Shown: positions 58,362 through 64,000 of the stretch, one piece after another | Position numbering within the stretch: position 1 is the first letter of the stretch | Layout of the letters: each line of letters starts with the position of its first letter | Assembly: GCF_041240605.1 (NCBI RefSeq) | Contig: NZ_CP162487.1 | Span: 2,983,001-3,047,000, forward strand | DNA length: 64,000 nt | Reading direction: 5' to 3' | Source: Xanthomonas sp. DAR 80977 | GTDB lineage: Bacteria > Pseudomonadota > Gammaproteobacteria > Xanthomonadales > Xanthomonadaceae | The notes under the pieces: generated by a model | The model's database searches: none | The model's input: only the letters and a program-made list of their open reading frames with translations | What the model was told of the DNA's origin: nothing | Made by a program: the position numbers and the translations under genes

Positions 58362-58694
58362 GAGCGGAAAGCGTCCTGAGCAAGAAGATGCGTATTCACC
58401 ACCGGAATAGCATATGTCTAAAATTTCATTTGCCGAGCATATCTTCACGCGCGCAGGCTATCGACCAGTCGCGGCTCCGGCCGCGACGCCGTCCCACCGC
58501 CACACCCGCCTCGTGAAGGCGCCGGCGCGCCGCGCCAGCGTCGATGAGCAGGACGATCCGCCGACGCACCGCTCGCTGGCGCCCGCCCGCTCGTCGCCAA
58601 CGTGACGGCCGCTCACCCGCGCGCCCCCTGCGGCCGCGCGATGACGACGTCGCGGTGGACGCCTTTCGCTCCACGCCCGTTGCCAGGTAAGCCG
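58362..58694. promoter_or_regulatory. Divergent LysR / galactonate-operon control region with shared element
   Basis: The element at 58407-58432 on the plus strand reads ATAGC, eight bases, AAAATTTCATTTG, matching the receptor-promoter copies. Just beyond it ATATCTTCACGCGCGCAGGC then TAT (58439-58461) resembles a degenerate copy in the opposite orientation, so the pair could be a two-site operator. AT-rich DNA at 58404-58445 contrasts with the GC-rich remainder. No credible gene lies in the 333 bases. Confidence 0.55.
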
Positions 58695-59315
58695 ATGTCC
58701 GCCGTCTCCCCGTTCCAGTTCCCCCTGATCGCGATCCTGCGCGGCCTCACCCCCGACGACGCGCTGGACCATGTCGGCGCGCTGGCCGAGGCCGGCTACG
58801 ACGCGATCGAGATCCCGCTCAACTCGCCGCGCTGGGCCGACAGCATCGGCGCGGCGGCGCAGGCGTTCGGCCAGCGCTGCTGGATCGGCGGCGGCACGGT
58901 GCTGAAGATCGCCGACGTCGACACCCTGGCCGACCTCGGCGCGCGCTTCATCGTCACCCCCAACACGCGCCCGCCGGTGATCCGCCACGCGGTCGCGCGC
59001 GGCCTGCAGGTAGTGGCCGGCTTCGCCACCGCCACCGAGGCCTTCGACGCGCTCGACGCCGGCGCGCAGATGCTCAAGCTGTTCCCCGCCGCCACCTACG
59101 GCCCCGGCCACCTGCGCGCGCTGCGCGCGGTGCTGCCGGCGACGGTTCCGCTGTTCGTGGTCGGCGGCGTCAGCACCGACACCCTGCGCGACTACCTCGC
59201 CGCCGGCGCGATCGGCGCCGGCATCGGCGGCGAACTGTACCGGCCCGGCCAGGCACTCGCGCAGACCCGGGCGCAGGCCGCCGCCTTCCGCCAAGCCTAC
59301 CTGGACCACGCATGA
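58695..59315 (+). CDS. dgoA: 2-dehydro-3-deoxy-6-phosphogalactonate aldolase
   Basis: DgoA splits 2-keto-3-deoxy-6-phosphogalactonate into pyruvate and glyceraldehyde 3-phosphate. The 206-residue class I aldolase contains [14 protein letters not shown], the catalytic Glu in [43 protein letters not shown] and the Schiff-base Lys in [12 protein letters not shown], and [19 protein letters not shown] as phosphate loop. It resembles the galactonate enzyme more than the Entner-Doudoroff Eda because of PLNSPRW and [13 protein letters not shown] lies five bases upstream of the ATG; the longer frame upstream is not credible. It overlaps dgoD by four bases. Confidence 0.92.
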   Translation: MSAVSPFQFPLIAILRGLTPDDALDHVGALAEAGYDAIEIPLNSPRWADSIGAAAQAFGQRCWIGGGTVLKIADVDTLADLGARFIVTPNTRPPVIRHAVARGLQVVAGFATATEAFDALDAGAQMLKLFPAATYGPGHLRALRAVLPATVPLFVVGGVSTDTLRDYLAAGAIGAGIGGELYRPGQALAQTRAQAAAFRQAYLDHA

Positions 59316-60463
59316 AGATCGTTCGCCTCACCACCTACCACGCCGCGCCGCGCTGGCTGTTCCTGAAGATCGAGACCGACGAAGGCATCACCGGCTGGGG
59401 CGAACCGGTGATCGAAGGCCGCGCGCGCAGCGTCGACGCCGCGGTGCACGAACTCAGCAGCTACCTGATCGGCAAGGATCCGGCGCGGATCAACGACATC
59501 TGGCAACTGCTGTACCGCAGCGGCTTCTACCGCGGCGGGCCGATCCTGATGAGCGCCATCGCCGGCATCGACCAGGCGCTGTGGGACATCAAGGGCAAGG
59601 CGCTGGGCGTGCCGGTGTACGAGCTGCTCGGCGGGCTGGTGCGCGACCGCATGAAGACCTACCGCTGGGTCGGCGGCGACCGCCCGTCGGCGACCATCGC
59701 GCAGATCCAGGGCTATCGCGAGCTGGGCTTCGACACCTTCAAGTTCAACGGCACCGAGGAGATGAAGCTGATCGACGGGCCGCGCGCGGTGGATGCGGCG
59801 GTGGCCAAGGTCGCGCAGATCCGCGAGGCGTTCGGTACCAGCATCGACTTCGGCATCGATTTCCACGGCCGCGTCGCCGCGCCGATGGCGCGCGTGCTGC
59901 TGCGCGAACTGGAGCCGTTCAAGCCGCTGTTCGTCGAGGAACCGGTGCTGCCGGAACTGGCCGAATACTATCCGCGCCTGGCCGCCTCCACGCCGATCCC
60001 GCTGGCCGCCGGCGAACGCATGTTCTCGCGCTTCGACTTCAAGCCGGTGCTGCAGGCCGGCGGGCTGTCGCTGCTGCAGCCGGACCTGTCGCACGCCGGC
60101 GGCATCACCGAATGCCTGAAGATCGCCAGCATGGCCGACGCCTACGACGTCGGCCTGGCCCCGCACTGCCCGCTCGGCCCGGTCGCGCTGGCGGCCTGCC
60201 TGCAGGTCGATTTCGTCTCGCACAACGCGGTGCTGCAGGAACAGAGCATCGGCATCCACTACAATGAAGGCGCCGACCTGCTCGACTACGTGATCAACAA
60301 GGAAGACTTCGCCTGCGACGCCACCGGCAGCATCGCCGCGCTGCCCAAGCCCGGCCTCGGCGTGGAGATCGACGAGGAGCGCCTGCGCCACGCCAACGAA
60401 AACCCGCCCGACTGGCACAACCCGGTCTGGCGCCATGCCGACGGCAGCATCGCCGAATGGTGA
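59312..60463 (+). CDS. dgoD: D-galactonate dehydratase
   Basis: DgoD dehydrates galactonate to 2-keto-3-deoxygalactonate. The 383-residue enolase-superfamily protein has [20 protein letters not shown], the Mg ligands in FGIDFHGR and FVEEPVLPE and the PLAAGER strand, and the catalytic His segment [17 protein letters not shown]. The C-terminal [22 protein letters not shown] is typical of the DgoD subgroup. The start ATGAAG overlaps the dgoA TGA, so the genes are coupled. In this organism galactonate probably comes from galactose oxidation. Confidence 0.95.
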   Translation: MKIVRLTTYHAAPRWLFLKIETDEGITGWGEPVIEGRARSVDAAVHELSSYLIGKDPARINDIWQLLYRSGFYRGGPILMSAIAGIDQALWDIKGKALGVPVYELLGGLVRDRMKTYRWVGGDRPSATIAQIQGYRELGFDTFKFNGTEEMKLIDGPRAVDAAVAKVAQIREAFGTSIDFGIDFHGRVAAPMARVLLRELEPFKPLFVEEPVLPELAEYYPRLAASTPIPLAAGERMFSRFDFKPVLQAGGLSLLQPDLSHAGGITECLKIASMADAYDVGLAPHCPLGPVALAACLQVDFVSHNAVLQEQSIGIHYNEGADLLDYVINKEDFACDATGSIAALPKPGLGVEIDEERLRHANENPPDWHNPVWRHADGSIAEW

Positions 60464-60467
60464 GTCA

Positions 60468-61394
60468 ATGAGCAGCCTGCCCCCGCCCCCCGCCCATACC
60501 GCCGAACTGGCGGTGGACAGCCGCTGCAGCCACGGCGAAGGCGTGGTGTGGTGCGAGCGCCGCCAGGCGCTGTTCTGGGTCGACATCGACGGGCGCCAGC
60601 TGTGGCGGCACGACCCGGCCAGCGGCGCCAGCCGCCACTGGTCCCTGCCCGACCGCCCCGGCTGCCTGGGCCTGTTCGACGACGGCCGCCTGCTGCTGGC
60701 CCTGGCCAAGGGCGTGTACGTCGCCGATCCCGACGCCAGCGCCGCCGGGGCGACCGAACTGCCGCTGCACAAGCTGGCCGAGCTGGAGCCGGAGCGCGAC
60801 GACACCCGCGCCAACGACGGCCGCGCCGACCGCCACGGCAACTTCGTGTTCGGCACCATGAGCGAGCGCGCCGACCAGGCGCCGGTCGGCAGCTTCTACC
60901 AGTGGTCCGCGCGCCACGGCCTGCGCCGCCTGCCGCTGCCCGGCGTGGCCATCCCCAACGCGATCTGCTTCAGCGCCGACGGCCGCACCATGTACTACTG
61001 CGACTCGGTGCGCCCGCAGATCCTGTGCTGCGACTACGACGCCGCCAACGCACAGACCGCCAACAGCCGCGTGTTCGTGGACGTGGATCACCCCGGTGCC
61101 GAGCCCGACGGCGCCATCGTCGATGCCGAAGGCCACCTGTGGAACGCGCAATGGCGCGCCTGGCGCGTGGTCCGCTACCGGCCCGACGGCAGCGTCGAGC
61201 GCAGCGTCGCGCTGCCGGTCAAGCATCCCACCTGCCCGGCCCTGGGCGGCGCCGACGGCGGCACGCTGTACCTGAGCACCTCGCGCATGGACCACGCCGA
61301 CGACGAACTGGCGCGGACCCCGCAGGCCGGCGGCCTGTTCGTCGCCGCGGTCGGCATCGCCGGCCTGCCCGAAGGACGCATCGCCAGCGCATGA
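60468..61394 (+). CDS. SMP-30/gluconolactonase-family sugar lactonase
   Basis: The 308-residue six-bladed propeller protein is placed between dgoD and dgoK. Metal-binding and catalytic residues are visible: the Glu in CSHGEGVVW, RANDGRADRHGNFVFGTM, IPNAICFSADGRTMYYCDS and the Asp in AEPDGAIVDAEGHLW. Family members open gluconolactone, galactonolactone or arabinonolactone. From the operon, D-galactono-lactone is the likely substrate, giving galactonate for DgoD. It starts four bases after the dgoD stop and overlaps dgoK by four bases (ATGA). Confidence 0.88.
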   Translation: MSSLPPPPAHTAELAVDSRCSHGEGVVWCERRQALFWVDIDGRQLWRHDPASGASRHWSLPDRPGCLGLFDDGRLLLALAKGVYVADPDASAAGATELPLHKLAELEPERDDTRANDGRADRHGNFVFGTMSERADQAPVGSFYQWSARHGLRRLPLPGVAIPNAICFSADGRTMYYCDSVRPQILCCDYDAANAQTANSRVFVDVDHPGAEPDGAIVDAEGHLWNAQWRAWRVVRYRPDGSVERSVALPVKHPTCPALGGADGGTLYLSTSRMDHADDELARTPQAGGLFVAAVGIAGLPEGRIASA

Positions 61395-62290
61395 TCGCCA
61401 TCGATTGGGGGACCAGCAGCCTGCGCGGCTACCGGCTCGCGGCCGATGGCCGCGTGCTCGAGCAGCGCCGCAGCGACCAGGGCATCACCGCCTGCCAGGG
61501 CCGTTTCGCCGCGACCCTGGCGGCGCTGATCGACGGCTGGCCCGGCGACGTGGTGCTGTGCGGCATGATCGGCAGCCGCAACGGCTGGATCGAACTGCCC
61601 TACGCGCCATGCCCGGCCGACGCCGCCGCGCTCGCCGCGGCGATGCAGCCGCTGCAGGACCCGGCGCTGCCCGGACGCACGCTGTGGTTCGTGCCCGGCG
61701 TGGCCAGCAGCGCCGAGGCGGTGCCGGACGTGATGCGCGGCGAGGAGACCCAGCTGGTCGGCCTGCTCGACGTCCTGGCCCAGGAGCCGGACGCCGACGG
61801 CGCCCACAGCGTGTGCCTGCCCGGCACCCACAGCAAGTGGGTCGATCTGCAGCACGGCCGCATCGCCGCCCTGGCGACGATGATGACCGGCGAGCTGTAC
61901 GCGCTGCTGCGCCAGCACAGCCTGCTGGCGCGGCTGATGGACGCCGACGACGGCCATTTCGACGCCGCCGGCTTCGACGCCGGCCTGCAGCGCAGCGGCG
62001 CGCCCGGCGGCCTGCTGCATCATCTGTTCGGCGTGCGCGCCCTGGGCCTGTTCGAGCGGCTGAGCGCGGCCGCCGCGCCGTCCTACCTGTCCGGCCTGCT
62101 GATCGGCCACGAACTGCGCGCGCGCCTGCCGCTGGCGCCGCGCGTGCACCTGATCGGCGGCAGCGGCCTGCTGAACCGCTACGCGCACGCGCTGCGCGCG
62201 CTGGGCAGCGAGGTCCGCAACCACCCCGAAGACCTTGCCGCGCGCGGCCTGTACCGCCTGGCGCAACGCCACGGCGGCATCGGCGACTGA
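61391..62290 (+). CDS. dgoK: 2-dehydro-3-deoxygalactonokinase
   Basis: DgoK phosphorylates 2-keto-3-deoxygalactonate for the DgoA aldolase. The 299-residue protein starts MIAIDWGTSSLRGYRL (phosphate-1 loop) and contains LCGMIGSRNGWIELPYAPCP, VMRGEETQLVGLL, LPGTHSKWVDL and MMTGELYALLRQHSLL, all characteristic of the DgoK family. LIGGSGLLNRYAHALRALG is the C-terminal ATP site. Last gene of the galactonate operon; no strong terminator is visible before fdxA. Confidence 0.93.
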   Translation: MIAIDWGTSSLRGYRLAADGRVLEQRRSDQGITACQGRFAATLAALIDGWPGDVVLCGMIGSRNGWIELPYAPCPADAAALAAAMQPLQDPALPGRTLWFVPGVASSAEAVPDVMRGEETQLVGLLDVLAQEPDADGAHSVCLPGTHSKWVDLQHGRIAALATMMTGELYALLRQHSLLARLMDADDGHFDAAGFDAGLQRSGAPGGLLHHLFGVRALGLFERLSAAAAPSYLSGLLIGHELRARLPLAPRVHLIGGSGLLNRYAHALRALGSEVRNHPEDLAARGLYRLAQRHGGIGD

Positions 62291-62408
62291 CCCCGCGCGA
62301 CTGCCCGGCAATGGTCCGGCAGGGTCGGCTGCGGCACCGGCCGCGCGCATTCTCCACGCGCCGGCGCCGACTGCTTTAGAATTGCGCGCTTAACCGCCGG
62401 ATCGAGCC

Positions 62409-62732
62409 ATGCCTTTTGTCGTCACCGAAAACTGCATCAAGTGCAAATACACCGACTGCGTGGAAGTGTGCCCGGTGGATTGCTTCCACGCCGGCCCCAA
62501 CTTCCTGGTGATCGATCCGGACGAGTGCATCGACTGCACCCTGTGCGAGCCGGAGTGCCCGGCCAACGCGATCTACCCCGAGGACGACGTGCCGGCCGGC
62601 CAGGAAGGCTTCGTCGCGCTCAACGCGGAGCTGGCCAAGGCCTGGCCGGTGCTGACCACGCGCCAGGAACCGCTGCCCGACGCCGCCGACTGGGACGGCA
62701 AGCCGAACAAGCTGCCGCTGCTGCTGAAGTAG
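62409..62732 (+). CDS. fdxA: Seven-iron ferredoxin FdxA
   Basis: The 107-residue electron carrier has two cluster motifs: [17 protein letters not shown] for the 3Fe-4S and part of the 4Fe-4S cluster, and [12 protein letters not shown] for the 4Fe-4S cluster, followed by the C-terminal extension typical of the Azotobacter FdI-like family. It is cytoplasmic. The electron partner is unknown. A small TTTAGAATTGC element and the AT-rich TTAACC just upstream are compatible with its own promoter, separate from the galactonate operon 118 bases away. Confidence 0.93.
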   Translation: MPFVVTENCIKCKYTDCVEVCPVDCFHAGPNFLVIDPDECIDCTLCEPECPANAIYPEDDVPAGQEGFVALNAELAKAWPVLTTRQEPLPDAADWDGKPNKLPLLLK

Positions 62733-62856
62733 CGCATCCAACGCGTCGCCGCTGACCGCGCGGCCAAATCGCGAAGCCGATACCAAACGGGTCTTACCGC
62801 CTGTCGCCACCGAAGTTGAAGCGTTTCGACCGATAGATTTTCAGTCGCGGACCCGG

Positions 62857-62884
62857 TGTGGGAGCGACTGAAGCCGCTCCCACA
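62857..62884. repeat. REP-like palindrome
   Basis: TGTGGGAGCG (62857-62866) pairs perfectly with CGCTCCCACA (62875-62884) around an eight-base loop. The arm sequence equals the start of the repeat in the panC-panD gap (26562), and the next bases (ATCGACCCAGCCGGC) continue the same family. The rest of 62733-63015 has no gene. Confidence 0.7.
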
Positions 62885-62934
62885 ATCGACCCAGCCGGCG
62901 CCGGCAGATGCCTCCGCGGCTCCTGCTGCTCGCC

Positions 62935-62967
62935 CCAAAAACGAAACGGGCGCCCTGCGGCGCCCGT
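62935..62967 (-). terminator. Intrinsic terminator of the dapA-bamC operon
   Basis: ACGGGCGCC (62946-62954) pairs with GGCGCCCGT (62959-62967) around CTGC. On the minus strand it is followed by TTCGTTTTTGG and lies about 50 bases after the bamC-like stop. Confidence 0.8.
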
Positions 62968-63015
62968 CTCCACCCGTCGCAACGACCGGCGCGAACGCCG
63001 GCCGGCAACGCCGGC

Positions 63016-63549
63016 TCAATGGCCGAGCTTGGCCTTCAGCGCCGCGATCAGCTTGACCGGCGCCTCGCCGCTGGCCGGCAGGCCGCGCGGATCGACCGCC
63101 GACACGTACACCCCGGCATCCACCGCGACCACGCGGATCAGGAAGTTGCCGCCCTCGTAGCTCACGTCGTAGGAACCCAGCACCTGCGCGCGGCTGGCGA
63201 TGGTCACGCCCTCGATGCCGCCCAGCGCGTCGCCGACCTGGGCGAACACCTGGTCGCGCGCGCCCGGCACCACGAAGCCGCTGTTCGACGCCGCCGGGGC
63301 CTGGCCCGGCGCGCCGCTGGCGGCAGGATGCTGCGTGGCCGAGGCCAGCGCCGGCACCTTCATCGCCGCCGAGGTATCCGGCGCGGTCAGGTCCGGCGGC
63401 ACTTCCAGCGGACGCATCTCGGGGGCCAGCGCATAGTCGCCGCGCGGCTTGCCCTTGTGGAACCAGCTGCAACCGCTGGTGGCCGCGACCATGGTGGTCG
63501 CCAGCACGGCGGCCGACAGCACGCGGACGTAGGGAACGGAAGCACGCAT
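63016..63549 (-). CDS. bamC: BamC-like lipoprotein (NlpB/DapX homologue)
   Basis: The 177-residue protein has a lipoprotein signal (VLSAAVLATTMVAATSGCSW, lipobox SGC), the BamC-type N-terminal region with YALAPEMRPLEVPPDLTAP, and a single C-terminal domain with IEGVTIASRAQVLGSYDVSY. BamC is an accessory lipoprotein of the BAM complex that inserts outer-membrane proteins. E. coli BamC (344 residues) has two helix-grip domains; only one is evident here. Location directly downstream of dapA, as for E. coli nlpB, supports the call. AGGAG lies ten bases before the ATG. Confidence 0.72.
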   Translation of the reverse strand: MRASVPYVRVLSAAVLATTMVAATSGCSWFHKGKPRGDYALAPEMRPLEVPPDLTAPDTSAAMKVPALASATQHPAASGAPGQAPAASNSGFVVPGARDQVFAQVGDALGGIEGVTIASRAQVLGSYDVSYEGGNFLIRVVAVDAGVYVSAVDPRGLPASGEAPVKLIAALKAKLGH

Positions 63550-63567
63550 CGATAAATCTCCTGAGGG

Positions 63568-64000
63568 TCAGGCCGCGAGCGTTTCGCGGCTGGATAGTTC
63601 TTCCAACGCGGCTGCGTCGGCGGCGAGACGGTCGGCCGTGGCGTGGTGCGCCGCGGACAGCGGCAGCAGCGGCAGCCGCAGGCCCTGGCCGATGCCGGCG
63701 CGCTGCAGCAGCGCCTTGACCGGGATCGGGTTGGATTCGATGCCGCAGAAGGCGTGGAACGGCTGCAGCCGCGCATCCCAGGCCTCCGCCGGCTCGCTCT
63801 GGCGCGCACGCGCCAGGTCGCACAGGCGCCGGTAGGCGGCCGGCAAGGCGTTGGAGGCGACCGAGATCAGCCCGTCGTAGCCGCCGAGCATGGCATGCGC
63901 GGCGCTGCCGTCGTCGCCGCTGAGCACGGCGAAGCCGTCGCTGCGCAAGGCCAGCAACGCGGCGATGCGCTGCGGATCGCTGCTGGCTTCCTTGATCCCG
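63568..64000 (-). CDS. dapA: 4-hydroxy-tetrahydrodipicolinate synthase, 5' part outside window
   Basis: Only about the last 144 codons are inside the window. They begin [20 protein letters not shown], where the Lys is the pyruvate Schiff-base residue of DapA, then [31 protein letters not shown], and end [14 protein letters not shown]. The enzyme condenses pyruvate and aspartate semialdehyde in lysine and diaminopimelate synthesis. The bamC-like gene follows with an 18-base gap, so they share a transcript. Confidence 0.88.
   Translation of the reverse strand, partial: GIKEASSDPQRIAALLALRSDGFAVLSGDDGSAAHAMLGGYDGLISVASNALPAAYRRLCDLARARQSEPAEAWDARLQPFHAFCGIESNPIPVKALLQRAGIGQGLRLPLLPLSAAHHATADRLAADAAALEELSSRETLAA

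Overview
The window is a gene-dense, very GC-rich chromosome segment (roughly 70% G+C by eye) from a Gammaproteobacterium of the Xanthomonadaceae, most likely a Xanthomonas. Three things point there: the complete xyloglucan-utilisation locus typical of that genus (two TonB-dependent receptors, GH74, a modular acetylesterase, GH35, GH31, GH95, xylB, xylA and a sugar porter), a pcnB-folK-panB-panC-panD-pgi gene order, and a RegB/RegA-type redox two-component pair. No prophage, insertion sequence, CRISPR array or rRNA was seen.

Layout. 1-10 kb is housekeeping: a small lipoprotein, tRNA-Arg(CCU), an ALDH7-family dehydrogenase, a metallophosphoesterase, a methyltransferase, pyrD-murB-EamA transporter (overlapping genes), an aspartate racemase homologue and a TPM-domain protein. 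10-17 kb has an exported thioredoxin-fold protein, PAP2 phosphatase-ispG, the RegB/RegA-like pair and a GAF-GGDEF-EAL protein. 17-24 kb has a sodium/sugar symporter and a GH3 exo-glucosidase, divergent from a PhoX-family Tat lipoprotein. 24-30 kb is the minus-strand pcnB-folK-panB-panC-(repeats)-panD-pgi operon, then tRNA-Glu(CUC). 30-35 kb has a cell-wall amidase-folE2 operon behind a strong Zur-box-like palindrome, and an S53 (sedolisin) peptidase.

35-57 kb is the xyloglucan locus, all on the minus strand, in transcription order TBDR-B, TBDR-A, GH74, acetylesterase, GH35, GH31, GH95, xylB, xylA, sugar porter. GH74 cuts the glucan backbone, the receptors take up oligosaccharides, and the esterase and GH95/GH35/GH31 strip acetyl, fucose, galactose and xylose. 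GH3 (19-22 kb) can finish the glucan chain. Xylose is handled by XylA/XylB and galactose can enter the adjacent galactonate operon (58-62 kb: LysR regulator, then dgoA-dgoD-lactonase-dgoK). 62-64 kb has ferredoxin fdxA, a BamC-like lipoprotein and the 3' part of dapA.

Main new observations. (1) A 26-bp element (ATAGC, 8 variable bases, then AAWATTTCATT followed by TG or GG) occurs about 200 bp upstream of both receptor genes and again in front of the LysR gene that faces the galactonate operon, suggesting one regulon linking xyloglucan uptake to galactose catabolism. (2) A Zur-like box precedes the amidase-folE2 operon. (3) The two receptor genes and the distant GH3 gene share a TCCTGGGAGGGAAG leader. 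(4) pcnB has no AUG, and a non-canonical start is likely.
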